Assembly (NCBI RefSeq): GCF_965638725.1
Contig: NC_134954.1
Location: 372,001 to 436,000 of the forward strand
Source: Aptenodytes patagonicus
Taxonomy: Eukaryota; Chordata; Aves; Sphenisciformes; Spheniscidae
Length of the DNA: 64,000 nucleotides
Direction of reading: 5' to 3'
Shown here one piece after another: positions 36,056 to 50,058 of this stretch. Made by a program: the position numbers and the translations under genes. The first letter of the stretch is position 1, and the number at the start of each line of letters is the position of its first letter. The notes beneath the pieces were generated by a model. It ran no database searches. It saw nothing but the letters and a program-made list of their open reading frames with translations, and was not told where the DNA came from.

Positions 36056-38794
36056 TCAGACAGCAGCTGACAAATCATCCAACAAAAGAGACGGCTGCCG
36101 TGAAACAGAAGATGAGACATCCAATTTTAGTGCTTTAACAAAACAATCCAGCAGTAAGGAAGCCCTGATAGAGGATAGGATTTCACAAGTATCATTGGTA
36201 CACTCACAAGCAAAGGGTCACTCAGTCAGATCATAAGGGTAGCAATGAATTCACATCTCACTTCTAAAGTTCACCTACTTGGCATGATGTCTAGAGAGTT
36301 CCCATAAGATGCAGGATGTGGCTGATAGAAACACGTGGCTCACAATCTGGGGATGTAGTCCGATCTTATGATCTGCTGCATATCTCTGGAAGGGGCAGGT
36401 TACCTCTGTTTTGTTTTTCCTCTTGTCATCTCCTGCAACAACAGATGCAATTTTCGAGAGCTCGTGGGCAGACAATGCAACTCCTCCTGGTCCTGTGTCA
36501 CACAAAGCGAGGCAGCGCGCTGGAGCACCGACTGGAGCAACCAAGGCCAGCCAGCAGCAGGCCAGCCCTGCATGCTCCTCTAAGCCTCACCTCCCTGCAT
36601 GCTGCAGCAAGCACAGGTTTAGACTCAGTCCTTCTGGAAACAGCATGCACAGTAGCCCCTGAGACTCTAGAGGATGTAACCTGGAAGAGATCACTCTTGC
36701 CCTCACCCCAAGGACCCAGCGGTGTGCATGATTCCCTTCCAGACAGCCTCACCTCCCTCGGCTCTCTGGCCACCATCGTTCCTCAGGTGTCTGAGGCCCA
36801 GCAGCCAGAAGAGTAGCACGTCTCTACTCTTCACAATCCCGGCATGCGGGGAGGGAAAACAGACCAGGTGATTTTCTCTCTGCACCTCAGCTCCTCTGTG
36901 TGTTTCATACACCGATACAGCTCTCTGTGGTAAAGGGGGGGGAGCAGAGGGGGTCATGTTACAAACCCACCTTTCTTCCTGAAGGATTTTGAAGAGGGGC
37001 AGGCATTAATGGGGCAGATGAGAATTATCCCTCTTTTCATCATGGGATGGGCTCTATCAGCAACAACACGGGTAACACCTGAAACGGGCAGCTCAGGACG
37101 CTGGCTGGACATGTTGCTCCTATCTTACAAGTAAGATGACTCAGTGCAAGAAAAACAAACAAACAAACAAACAAATGCTGGAGGCCAACTAAAGGCTAAT
37201 TAGAGCTGTACAGCATTTGCCAGAGAAGCCCCCTGCTGAGCTACAGCTTATACTGGCAGAGGGAGCTGTCTGTCTGTCCAGACAAATCACATGCCAGAAC
37301 AGCTCATGAGCAGCCAAGGGGCAAGAGGGCTGTCCTGGGGGTACCCCTCACACGCTCCCCCCCCCCCCTTCCCCCGGGACATCCTCAGCAGCACCCTGCC
37401 ACTCCTCAAAGACAAGGCTATGCTGTGAAAACGCATTTAGGCTGAAGGAATGCAATTCGCTAGAGGACAAGCCTCTTCTGGCAACCTGGATTTTAAGAGA
37501 GAAATGTGAAAATTTTACAGGTCTTCCTGGAGAAGTTGGAGTGTCACCAGCTGTTTGCAGTACACCCCGGGGACACCGAGCCGGCTCAGTGCCACTGAGT
37601 ACACAGCCACTCAGTAGGGCTCAACTGCACGACATCTTCACGCTTGGCTTGTTCAGTTGATCTCATTCACATACAAAAACAAGGCAGGCCCTGGGAACTC
37701 AGTGTATTTACTGTGTTCCAGGTACATTTCAAAAACCCGATTCCAACTGCATTAAAATTGAATAACTTGGCAGAGAGTCTATAAAACAGACTGTATTTCA
37801 AGACATAGCAAGACAGGAAGATGGTTAATGCAATTACACTAACAGTAAAATGCTGAACTTAATTATTACTTCAGCAATGATGACATATTTGTGATGATTA
37901 AGTTCAAGATCTGCAGATAAGAGGACATGGGTAAACTGCTGGGTTCCCTGGACTCTTTTTTTTCCTCTCCTCTCCTACGGAAACAACCCCGCTGCAAGCC
38001 TCAGTCTCTTCATCAGCCTGTCAGTCCCCCCCCAGTAACATTTAGCTTCTCTAGCTAAATTTAACAAAGGACGAGGAAGAAAAAAATTACTAGGAAATGA
38101 AGTTCCTGTGAATTCTGTGAACATGGTCATCTGGGCTGAGGTGAGAGGTCCTGCAACAGGCGTTCACCTTTTGCTGGGATGCAGAGGAACAAAGTATGGA
38201 CACGAAGGAGAGAAGATTCAACCAGACGACACAAAGCCATGGGGAATCAAGCTTCATGGCTCCCAGAAAAGCTTGCTAGATGGCAAGTGTGGAAGGAGAC
38301 TTTCTCCTGGAGGCACACAGTACATCACAAAAGATATTAAAGATAGCTCCATGTCACCCCTCCTCTCTTTCACTGGCTACTTGTACTGCACAAGTGCTAA
38401 AGAGGCAGCTTGTTACTGCTCCAGGGCCTCCTGTGCACAGCGCTGCACACACACAAGAGGCCTTCTGCTGCCACAGCAAACTTTGCCTTGCTTCTATTGC
38501 TAAATGCGGAGTGGGTTCAAATGAAATTCCAGCCACCTCAGGCTGCTAGAACAGCTCCCTCCCCTCACACCCACCTCCTGGTCAGGGGCAAAAGTGACTC
38601 CTTTCCACATCTACCCCACTCCCCGAACAGATATTCTTCATATTGAGATTATACTACCCTAGTAAGCTGGAGCAGACAGCTTCCATCTAGATCTTGGTTA
38701 CTGTGTCGAACAAAAACTGCAAGATACTTAGATCCAGAAATTCTCCTTGAAAACTCTGACAGCATGCTGGCAGTCTTTCCAGAATGAACAGTGA
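36056..38794. other. Intergenic DNA, third part
   Basis: Contains an (AAAC)n repeat at 37151-37175 and a run of 12 C at 37357-37368. An AT-rich stretch at about 37720-37920 has homeodomain-type TAAT words and a GATTAAGTTCAAG word similar to one at about 34385. No exon is recognised; the frame at 36316-36816 has no domain or splice context. Confidence 0.5.
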
Positions 38795-39290
38795 CTGAAA
38801 TGCTGGTTGGAAGGGACCTGTGGAGGTCTCTAGTCCAAACCTCCTTGAAGCAGGGCCATTGCCAACAGTACATCATGTTGACTGTAGCTTTGTCTAACCA
38901 AGCCTCAAAAACCACCCAGGAGGGAGATTCCCTTACCTCTCTGGGCAACCTGTCCCAGTGCTGTACCATCTCTGTGGGAGAGAGGGTTTCCCAATATCTG
39001 ATCTGAACCTTGCAAGTTGCAATGTGTGGCCACTGCCCCTTGGTGTATTATCTGCCACTAATGGGAAGAGCCTGACTCCAGCATCTCTGTAACTGCTCTT
39101 CCAGTAGTTGCAGGATGTTGCGAGATTCCCTTCAACCTCCTCTTGACCAAACTAAACAAGCCCACCTCCCCCAGGTCCTGACCATGTTGGCAGTTCCCTA
39201 CTGGACCCCCTCCATGTTCTCACAATCATTCTCGCCCTGGGGTCCCAGAACTGGACGTTACTGCACTTGCCGTTGGCACAAACCCCGAGT
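38795..39290 (-). mobile_element. Old CR1 LINE fragment, minus strand
   Basis: The + strand reads as the reverse of a CR1 3' region: GGTTGGAAGGGACCTGTGGA, then TCTAGTCCAA, CCTCTCTGGGCAACCTGTCC, and further on GGGGTCCCAGAACTGGAC. On the minus strand the peptide VQHWDRLPREVRESPSWVVFEAWLD is the conserved C-terminus of CR1 ORF2. Divergence and indels are much greater than in the copy at 12266, and the subfamily differs. The edges are approximate. Confidence 0.88.
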
Positions 39291-42200
39291 CCTGTGCATA
39301 GTCTGGCACTCAGCATTTCTGGAGCTCAGAAGCAGCCTGATGCTGGGTAATCTTACACAGGCGATTTCTACCCATCAGAACCATGGAAGAGGTGTTGTGG
39401 TGAAATACTGGGCAGTCTAGGGCAAAAAGGGAACTTTTAGTAATTTGTAGTAAAGAGTAATATGATCATTGAGCATTGCTCCATCATCTGGCGATGAGCT
39501 GCTCAAATGCAAAACGTGTGGGTCCAGGATGTCAGCCCTGCTCACGCTGCTGCACTGGGACGGCACTCTGCTACAAGTACCGACTGATGTTTCTTCTGCC
39601 CTCCCCTGGGACTTACCACACACCATGATGGGGTCCCCCTAGCCTTGAGGAGCCTCAGGTAGTGGCTCAGTTTGGAAAAGGAGCAGAAAGCTCTAATTTA
39701 GACCAGAAGCTTTCAAGATCACTTCCTCCTTCAGATGAATTCTGTGCAAATAACTTTATTGATACAACAAAGACAGACGTCACTAGAGTAAATCAGTCAA
39801 TTGCCCTCCGCACATGGGCCTGAACACAAACATCATAAAGCCTTTTCCTGGGAAACACAATACAAAAAGAATAAAAGCAGGCCTTGGAGTCGGGACCCGA
39901 AACCACAGTTCCCCTCTCTTAACCCCTAGCCCACAGCCCACATCCCCCTTCCCTCCTTGCTTTCACAATCCTGAGAGGTGGGTTTGCCTGGCCTGAAAGG
40001 AAAAATTGAAAGCAAGTCTCCTACTTGATGAAGTACTGGGCTTGCCAAGAGGCTATGACAGCAAAGACAGTACCTATCCTGATGGAAGCAGTGCTGCTCA
40101 TGAGCACTGCGCGTGCCCACCCTTACAAGATGGGTCTAGATCCAGAATGGATGAGCCCCTGTCCGAAGCCTTAAATCAGCTCCGGGGGTCGGGAGGGTTT
40201 CAGATACACCCATACAATGTCTCCTACCGACAATTTCCAGACAGCTTCTTGCTAAGCACATGGATTTGTTAGACCTCCCTTTCAAGAGCCTTAACTCTCA
40301 GACACTATGTTTAGATGGTGGATGTTTAAGTTCCTTCTTGGAGCTCAACTCTTCTCTTTGCAACTCTTTTCTTCTATATAAAGCCATAAGAAATAAATGA
40401 ATACGTAAAACCAAAATAGTCATCATAATAAAGGAACTTTTCCTAGAAGAGAAAATCCTAGAAAACAGGAAGGGATTTTGGAGAGATGACTGTGTCAGCG
40501 GAGAGACACTGAAGGAAACCACACACTGGCACTCGCAGTACCTGCTAAACACAACCCACATGACAGCCAACAGGAACTTGTGACAGCTTATTCTGGCTGC
40601 CCTTTGGATTACATTTATCACCAGAAGAGTTTCCCCAAAAAACACCACATGCTTTTGCCAGTATAGAGAATACCAAGGAATATGTGAGTTTCAGCTGACT
40701 GAGGAAAAGCAGCAGAAGAGCATGGCTAGAACCTCCATGCATCCATCTCACCCAGCTCCAGAGGGTGCAAAGCTGTCCAGGAGAGATGGGAGGAAGAAAG
40801 GTGAGAAACTGAAGGAGTTCAGGATGCCACAACATGTGACATGCCCGGAACAGAGGCTGTAGTCACAGCACCAGGCAGAAACATGTTCAATAGTCATCTA
40901 CCACTACCATGTGTCATCCCTTGCCCTCCTGAGCTTATTGCTCTTCACAAGAAGGAAGAGCTGGCAGGCAGCAGGGCAAGCATACACCCCATTCAAACAG
41001 AAGGACCCTCATCTTGTGGAGTCCAGTGCCAGGCCCAAAGGGCCTGCCTTCTTGCTCCATAAGGAACAGCATCAGCGTCTCTGAGGACTCTCTCCTGGAG
41101 GATGCTGTGACCTGTTGATCCTCTGCCCAGCAGAGGCATATTTGATCTTGCACTGCTTTGGTCCAGCCTTGCCGGTCTGCCACCCACGGTCACTGGTGCC
41201 CTCACTCTGCAGTAGTTTCACACTCCAACCACCGTACTGCAGGTCCCTGCCGTGCCTAGGGCTGAGTGAGTTCTCTGTTCTTGTCAAGGTGAGGCCAAGG
41301 CTCTTCCCAGGCAGCTGCAGGAAGCACCTCAGCCCTACCTGCCCAATCTGGGCTTTTTGAATTTCAAGCACTGACAGGTAGGGACTTGCAGTTTTGCCCA
41401 TGCTTTCCATAATGAAAGTCCCCAGAGGATCTGTTTACATTGACATCTAGGGTCAAGCCTGAGGGTTTACCCCACCCAGCTTAAGCCTACCTCAGAGCTT
41501 GCACCGAAGCCATCAGCTCTGTCCTTCCTGATCCTCCAGATAAGCTCTTCAGGGAATCAGTCTTGTTTCTCCTTCTGGGCTTGCCTCTAATTACGGGTGT
41601 TAGAGACAGGAAGTGGGCTCCGCTCAAGACCAGGCAACTGTGGGCTTGGTGTTGGCCAACTGCTTGAGCTTGCATCTTGCAGGTGAATGGTTTGATCCCA
41701 GGCACACAGAACGGAGGCGTGGGACTGACAGGTTGATTTCTTCTCAGATCCTGAAGTCGAGCAAAGCTGTGCCAGAAAGCCTCCAAGAGCAAAGCTAAGG
41801 GAGGTGTCAGAGTAGATGGCCAGCAGAGCAGGAGCTGGAGGTATCTCTAAAGTCAAGCTTTAGTGATTTCCCTGCTATGGCCTGAAACCACATCCCTAAC
41901 AAAGTTTGTGCTATATACCTCTATAAGCCATGGACATTTTATAGACCACCCGGAGCAAGGGCCACCTTTCTGCACCTTCTCCAGCACGTGCCTCTTGTGA
42001 CACAAATGCGCATAGGAAGTCACCAGCCGCAACCCCAGAACTCTTGCTCCCCAACAACTTGCTCTTTGAATTCCTTGTTACTCACCAAACATTTAATCAG
42101 GGACAAGCAGCTCTCCAAGTGCCTGGTCTCCTACCTTTCATTCCCCTACTTTTATCCATAGACAGTTTAGACGGTACAGTTGTCAAATGAGCTTGCTGGG

Positions 42201-45200
42201 ATCCAGACAGCTCAGCAGCTCTGGGGACAAGCCACCCCTGCTGTCTTGCAGCCCTGGCAGACCACATACCATGCCTCTGAAAGGGGTGCGAGGGAAGGAA
42301 ACCAAGAGCGACTCAGACAGTGTACCAAAGCCACCTGCATTTTCAGTTTGTATGTTGATTTTGAGAGCTGCCCTCTAATTACAGTTTTAGGCTGTATATC
42401 ATTGGGATTTTTATTTGACACGGCAACATGCGCTAGCCTCTAGTGGATCTAGTCCTACCACTTTGTTCACAAGTCCCTGTTTGTGCATGTGTGCAAACTT
42501 GGTGTTTGCCTTGTCTATTAATTGCAAGGACATAGAAGCTATGGCTGTGCTAAGAAACTTTTACTGGAGTTTAGAGAACATCAAGTAATCCCCAGAAGCC
42601 AATAAAATGGCTTCCCCCCAAACTAGCCGTTTCAGAGTCCAATTAAACTGGGTCCTGAATTCATCAAGTAAATGAACCCCTTCCTAACATGCTCCATAAA
42701 ACAAGGCATGCTGCAGAGGATAGCGCTGCCCTTTCTCCAGAGCTTAAAAAAAACAAATAAAAAGCATTTTTAATTCTCTAGATAAAATAATATCATATCG
42801 TATGAACTAGCATTTTTTCCTCTTTTAAGTCACCCTGTGTAGCATAAATATGAGCCTGCATGGTCCTGACTTCCTGTGGTTCCACTGCTCTTTCCTGAAC
42901 TGTTTTGCTTATGTGATTTGTTTCTAGTCATATGAGCTGGCTACGATGCTCTGTTGACACAGCCATAATCATGGGAACAGCAATCATTTTCTACTGATTT
43001 TGGAGGCACAGCACCTTCACTTCAACCCTCCGAAGGTCCCTTCCATCGCCACCCCACGGCTGCTGAGAGGTGAGTGGAAGTACTGAGCAGCCCCACATGA
43101 TCAAAAGCCAGCACAGAAAACAGCAGGAAGACATCTTTCATTCTCCTGCAAATACCTATGTCCCATCAGAAAAAAAAATGAAGAAAAATGACTGTGCAAG
43201 CAGAGGAATTAGGTTCTCCTCTACACGTTGCAATCCTGCATCACATTCATGACCCTCGGGGACCCATTGAGCCTTTGGGAACGGGAGAGCCAGGCAGGTA
43301 ACATTTACTGGCCCTGTCAGGAGAAAATATGTCTACCCATAGTTTGCAGTGTCTTGGAACATTTTTGTTTCCACCCCATTTCTGACACCCACAAGTAGCC
43401 CAGATGACATTTACTGGGACTGACTTGCCAGCTCTGCGTTGGTCTCCCAGTTGAACTGAAGGCAGCATGTTTCCAGCCAGCAGCAGCCCCTTACTCTGTA
43501 GCTGACTGGGTTCAACTGTGCATTGCCTGTATCAGAAAGCTGTGAAGAAGCACTTCATAGAGGTTATGTTTCTCTGAGCTGAAGTTCCAGAGCTATTTCT
43601 CAGACCAAGTATTCAAAAACATTATGCTCCTCTTAAAGTGTGCTAGGCTCCTCCAGAAACAAGGGCAGACACATGTGGAGAGGAAAGAATGACAGCACTC
43701 ATCACCTCTTTCAAATCTGCTCGCTAAGCTTCCTTCACGCTACCTCATATCAGTGCCTTCCAGCATCACTCTAAATGATGGCTTCTCACCAAAACGGACG
43801 TAAGAAGCTTCTGCAGCGGGTTAAGGGACTCAACCACCAACATAAATCAGCCGAGCAGTATGCCAAGTAAATGAGCTGTACAAGACAGCAAGGCTAAAAT
43901 CCACTCTGAACTAGTAGTTAAAAGACGTCCTCTTCCATAGTACACAATAGACCAAGTCCTCAGAAGGGTCCTTTTCCGTACTATTAAAAGGAGTCTGAGC
44001 TATAAAGTATCACCTCCTTTGAGAAACAACCCACCCAGACTGGGAGCATGGCACAGTTAAGACAAGATCCACAAATATCTGTTACTGTGGTCATATCCCA
44101 GGTTGTTCATGGATACCTCCAAGAAACACATCTGTGCAAGCTGAGGTATCTCTTGCAATAGGGTCAAACCCAGTATTTATACAAAACACGAGCTACCGAA
44201 ATCGGTGCTGGGACTTTCAAGTAAAGGGGATCAGTCTCTGCCTGTAAAATATTTCTCATTTTGATTTAGAGAAGACCACTGTTTATCAAAACTGACCATA
44301 AAATATATTCTGTCATTGCTAAAAAGGATCATACAAACACCCCCCTGAGAGCACAGGGTTTTTTCCCCCACCTACAGATATGCAATTTGCAATATGAATG
44401 CAAACCCGTGAGAGACGATGAAAGCAGGCATTTTCTAAAGCATTTCACAAAACAAACGGGAGCAAAGTTCAGAGCCTGATTATGTACATGTTAATCTGAT
44501 AAAAATTAAACCTGTGTCCTGTCAACAAACTTGGAGCGTCATTGCCAGAGGTACAGACTGGGAGTTACCCTGGCCACTGCATATCAGAAGAAATATGCTC
44601 TGAAGGGCACACACTTAAAAAAAACTTTCAGCCTTAGTCAGCGTTGTGTTTAAGGGATTCAGCACCTTCTCTGAAGAAAATGTACTTTAACGAGGATGCC
44701 TGCAAGTCATTTAGGAACTAATAAAAATATCTTGCAGAGGAGGACCAGTGATATACACATCACTGTTACAAAGATAGGATAAAGCCTATGATGAAGTCAG
44801 CCCCATAATTAGATAACTTTCAAACGCTAAAAATATTAGAGAAATCAAATACAAGAGGCTTCCCTGGAAACACCATGAAACTGCTCCTTGAAGCACCACA
44901 GGCAGATTATTATTTTTTTAATCCAACTGAAAAAACCTCTGTACTTGCTTCAGATAGTTATTCTCACCTCCCTAAAATAAATTCCACAAACACAATGTGA
45001 CCAAGCGACGGTCTCTCTAACCTCACAAGACACAGGACGCTGCCACAGTCACTGACAACAGACCACAGGCTAAATGGTACGAGTTGAAGCAGTTTGCAAA
45101 GATATATGAGTGTAGACATATCTCTACTGGAGCCCAACAGGTTGAGGGGGAAGAATGACAAGGTAATAAAAGTGGCACACGGGGTTTTGCTGGGGGGAGC

Positions 45201-48200
45201 CCCACAGTGCACAACACACATCCATCACTCACCCGCGGGGAGAGGCTTTGCTATCCCCACTACTTGGTCAGCACAGCTCCCCCCCATTCGTTGCATTTGG
45301 GTATCACCACAAGTACCTTCGAAATGGCAGAAAGCAGGGCCCATCCTCTCAGTCAAAGGGGAACCCGAGCCTTCACAGGCGGCAACCGCAGTCTTGGGGC
45401 TCTTCTGTGAATGGACCCAAGACCCTTTTGAATGCTGCTCATTAGTGTTGTGGCTGGCATGAACGATTCTTCTGTGCCCCAGCTGATGAACACAAGCACT
45501 GCTGCCAAGTCTGCTGATAAATAAAAAAGGATAGGAAAAGCCTTATGGTTTTTGAAAGGGGCAACAGAAACTCAACGCTCAAGGCAGCAAACACAATTTG
45601 CAGTAACAAACAGATTCAAGTCCAAGAGCAGCTCAGTGGTGATACTCAGCCCGATTTTCCTCTTAAACATTTGCTTTTAACAGCAGAAAAACTGATAGCA
45701 CTAAAGGCAACTAGGATCAAGCTGATGGGGAATGCTGCAAACTTCTCCGAACAGCCTTCCTCATTTGCTTCATTTATCACCTAGAGCCCTCAGCTCTTCC
45801 AGCTCCAGGCATGCTCCCCTCCACCTCGGTTCTGCGAGCGGGACTAATTTTCATCTGAGACAAGGCAGGAGACTAATTACAGTACACATTTCATTTGTGA
45901 AGGGACCCCAGGGAGAGGAGGAGGGGGAAGATAGCTCTTTGCTTGCTCTGCCACCTAAACAGTTCGTATTTGTTAGTGTAGAAATAAGTATGATGACAGC
46001 AAACTGATGCCTAAGGAGCAATTCACCCATTAACCTTACATCCACCACAGTTCACACCCACCACTACTTATATGCACTATTAATATTTATAAGGATGACG
46101 TGTCTCCTTGAGAGGAACTTGTGCCTCCGACGACAACAGATGTTATACCATTTATGAAAGAAACTACTCAAGCATTTCCAATGGACCTTGTCCACGCTCA
46201 TCATGTCTTTATCCCATGCTCTGATTATATTATCTGCGGAGAGCCTGGGTGACCTACTGACTCAAGCTCAAGAACGTGGATGGCAGCACACTTGCCTGTA
46301 GAGTCCTTAAAACTTTTCAGAGTTGCATTATGCCTTTGTGGATGTTCTTCTGGGAGCCGGAGACCTTTCAAATGCACCTGATAGCTCAAACAGAAGTGTG
46401 TGAGGTATTACGTGGCAGACTCCCCCATCTCATGAGGATTTGCCATTTACCTGGGCCTCCAAAACACATGGCAAGTAGCTGAGGCTACAGGATTGTCTCC
46501 CACAGTTGCCTCTGCCGCTGTCACCACAGCTGCATTAGTGATCACACATGATCTATGAAGAATTAAAACCTGTTGTTATATACTGCATTATACTGGCCTA
46601 CACATGGACTTGCAGGCAAACACATGCAGCAAGACACTGATCCCATTATCTCTGCTAAAACCATGCTGCTCCTCGGCTAAACTGTAATATATATCATGTG
46701 TGGGAGCACCAGCATCTTGGCAGGACAGAGCTCCCTGCTCTAGCAAAGGTTAAACTCCCACTCTTCATGCGGGAGAAAGCAGTGCCCGTACACCTCCCCA
46801 TCAGCAGACAGCAGGATGGGTTTAACCTGGAAAGAACGATACGGCTAAGTCGATGGGTTTACTGAAATCTCCTTCAGGAACCACCATACATGGGCAAGCA
46901 CTGAGGTATAAGACAAGGTATCTAAGGAACATTTTCTTTTACTAGATTGCAGTTGACATTTCCATTAAAATGCATGAGGTTATCATGAATCGCTTCACCT
47001 GATGTGACGGAGCTTGTTTAAAGTGGCACAAAAATGTCACATTATCCCTGTGGGCTAGAGCAGATAGCCTGCAGTGACTTCTTCCTCCAGAATGGCAGCT
47101 CTAGTAATGCCCTGATATTTATGGCACATACATTTTTAATGTCCAGCACAAACGGCTCCAGCATTTGTCAACTCATTTGACCTGCAGCTTTTCAAAGAAA
47201 ATACAAAAAGACATGCTGCAGAGCAAGAGCTAGCAATGTGTAAAATACCTTGCCATCAGCACCCACCAAGTCAGAACAGAAATTGGATGTTATAGCCTTG
47301 GCCAACTCTCTCTGGCCTTTCTTGGCCAAGCTTTGCTAGCCCGCTGCTGGAGTCTCCTCTTCTTGTGCATGCAGAAGTCCTCACCCTGTGCCTGCGGCTC
47401 CTCACTGCTCCAAAACATGCAGATCTGAGGCTTGTGAGAAATCATTGCTGTTCAGCAGCCATCAGCATGTCATCACCCAAGTCCTGACACATCTGAACCA
47501 TGACTGAGGTGAATTCAGGAGCTCCTTCACTTCACATTTTCCTAGATTAACAATGCAGCATCTCTAACCTAAGTTAGCTCTGAAACACAACCAATACAAA
47601 CGACTGCAGTAAAGAGGCCTGACAGATTTGGGGACTAGATTTGCAGCTGCAGCGGTGCACTGTTTCTTGTGTAAATCGGCAGAATTTACACCAGTGTAAA
47701 CCCCACTGTTTGAGCATCTCTGATTACGTATGCTAAGAAAAGCTAAGCTTTCTCTGAAGAGAAAACAAGCTCACAAACTCTTGGAGTTCCATCTTTTACC
47801 ACATGACTACATGTATTCAGTGTGTTACTGCACATTTTATAAACACGTTTGTGTGTGTATTTGTGTTTTTACACGTCTACTGATCTTACGTGCCTAGTTT
47901 GGTTCAGAACAAAGATGGCTCCTTCAAAATCGTGACACCCATTACTTTGCTGTCATTTGCACCCATACAATTGTCTTTTTTCCCTCCCATTTAGGCTAAC
48001 TATGAATAAACTGTACACAAAATGCAGTCACAGATGTCTCTACTTGCTTAAAGACAAAAACATTATGTACCTGGCCTGGCCTAAACAGCATTTCTGCTTA
48101 GCCTGCATTAATGGTATCGATGACAAGGATAAGCCAGTTTCCACACTGCATTACATGGAGCGTTGGGTGCATCAGAAGCGGAAGGACAGATTTAGTCATC

Positions 48201-49640
48201 CAGCCCCAGGTACTCTGTCCTGCCTGGTGCAATGAAACATGTCACCTACAGAGCAAACTCTCTGCCAAAATCCAAGCATTGTTGCTTTAAAATACAAGGA
48301 AGAAACACAACAGAAGCACCTTTCTGAAAATAAAATCTCCTGTTCATTGCGATACAAAAAGCAGAGTGGTCTGAGCTTAGGTCTCCAGCCAAGATATCCC
48401 ATGTGCCAGCTTTATCCCTGATGCACTCCCCTGCGATGACCATGAGAAGATGGTGCTGAACATCTCTATCCTGGTTTACTCTTTTATCAGACGCAGATTA
48501 GCATATTGTGGGTGCAGATGTTTATATGGCTCTTTGAAGATGAAAAGCAGCATTAAGTAATACTGGGACTGACTAAGAGCTACCAGGGCCTTTCTCAGCA
48601 CGCGTGCCATTACCCGCTGGACCATGTGGGACGAGTCAGACACCAACTTACAGACACAGATCAATAAAAAGTAATAGAGCTGGGGGTCCTGGGGCTCTCT
48701 GTGCAGCTGTGGGCACACCAGCTCGCGCCGGACCTCTCAGCAAGGAAAACCTCAGCACCACCAAAACCAGAGGGTCTTCCCTGGGGTTTTTAATGGCGAA
48801 ATGAACAGGGGTATGCCAGAGCAGGAGGGGAGCCATGCCGGACACGTACAGGGAGGCAAGCGTGCGGCTCCATGCCTACAATGCCAATTCAAGTGGGGGA
48901 TGTGTCTCCCGTTTCCTCGGGCGGTAAAAATATGACATGCATTAGCGAGGAGAATAAAAGGAGGGAAACAAAGGAGCGGGAGTGAACACCTGTCGCTCTC
49001 CTCTGGGACGAGCCCTAATGCTTTTATTTGCCTCAGTCTGCTGGGGGAACTGCAGCTGCCAACTGTCATCAGCATCAAGTTACCCACACAAAGCTGGCCT
49101 GCCGGGCTCTTTCAGCCAAGGGAGGCAGAGGGCTGCAATGCGCCCAGGGAAGGCACCGAGCATTTGGGGCGCAGCTCCCCATGGCTGCCAGGCAGGCGAG
49201 CAGCCCCCCCAGGCTGAGAAAGGGCTGCAACAGCCCCGTCTCGGCCAACCGCTGGAAAATGGCCGTGGTGCTAACGCTTCTCTGCTACACAGCCTGAAGC
49301 GAGTGCGTCGTCCCAGGCAGGCACCCAAACCCTGCACGGTTGCAAAAAGGCCCAACTTTAAAAACCTCCCCATCCATTTGGGTGGGGACAGGACGAAAGG
49401 ACCGGACCCGTCATCAGCTGTGCATGCTCAGACCCCACTGGTTTCCTGCTCAGGGATGAATTAGCCTCTTTCACGCCCAGGTTGTTGCTCGTACCCAGCC
49501 ATCCCGGCCCACAGCTGTGACCACATGCGCTGCCGGCAGCGAGGCGCGTTGATGGCCTCGAGCATGCTCTCTGGCTGGTAAACAGAACCCCTACACACAC
49601 ATTTTCTAAGGCTTTGAACACGTAGATGGCGGAGGGTTGG
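39291..49640. other. Intergenic DNA upstream of HES6
   Basis: About 10 kb without a recognised exon, RNA gene or transposon. The part around 46900-47160 is AT-balanced with few simple repeats and looks like possible conserved non-coding DNA. The stretch 48870-49080, about 1.1 kb upstream of HES6, carries E-boxes CACCTG (48987-48992) and CAGCTG (49053-49058) plus an AACAAAGG SOX/TCF-like word, and may be a proneural enhancer. None of this was tested by alignment. Confidence 0.45.
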
Positions 49641-49974
49641 GGTTTTTGGAGGTGGTTTTTTTGGAGGTCACCGATGTGCCCCAGCGCTTCAAGGCCGCAG
49701 CAGGAGATGCCGTGCTGCAGGCTGGGGGTACGGCCCCCTGCCCCGGCACCCCGGGCCCTGCCGGCCTCCGCGCTGCTGCCCAGGCCGCGACAAGCCCCGG
49801 GGAGCGAAGGGACGGTCGGCCCAAGCGGCGGAGCCGCGCCCGCACCGGGCCTGGCCGGGCCGGGCCAACAACGCCGGCAGGGCCCGGCGAGCAGCGCGGC
49901 GGCCGACGGCAACCGCAGGCTCGGCGGCACGCCCCCCCCCCCCCGCCCCGGCGCAGACAAAGCGCCCGCCTTCC

Positions 49975-50025
49975 ATTGGCCCGTTCGGCCAACGCTCCGG
50001 CGGCTGCCCGCGCGGCGCGGCCAAT
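49975..50025. promoter_or_regulatory. HES6: Paired CCAAT boxes of HES6
   Basis: ATTGG (49975-49979, CCAAT in reverse) and CCAAT (50021-50025) lie about 78 and 28 bp upstream of the TATA-like box, typical NF-Y positions. A further GGCCAAC word lies between them. Confidence 0.6.
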
Positions 50026-50030
50026 GGGCT

Positions 50031-50045
50031 CATTGACATGCAAAT
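50031..50045 (+). promoter_or_regulatory. HES6: SOX-POU composite motif in the HES6 core promoter
   Basis: CATTGACATGCAAAT matches the SOX2-OCT4 type consensus CATTGTYATGCAAAT at 14 of 15 positions and contains a perfect octamer (50038-50045). It ends 7 bp before the TATA-like box. In neural progenitors SOX2 pairs with POU3 factors on such sites. Binding is inferred. Confidence 0.55.
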
Positions 50046-50052
50046 CGAAGGG

Positions 50053-50058
50053 TATAAG
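50053..50058 (+). promoter_or_regulatory. HES6: TATA-like box of HES6
   Basis: TATAAG lies 68 bp upstream of the ATG, predicting a start at about 50083 within a CGGAG repeat (50081-50095) and a leader of under 40 bases. Confidence 0.6.

Noticed and set aside
35709-36236. + frame of 175 codons
   Set aside because: Antisense of the L2-like reverse transcriptase relic.
18900-49640. Search for PER2, the neighbour of HES6 in human
   Set aside because: I found no PAS-domain or other PER2-like exon in the translated frames on either strand, so I do not place it in this window.
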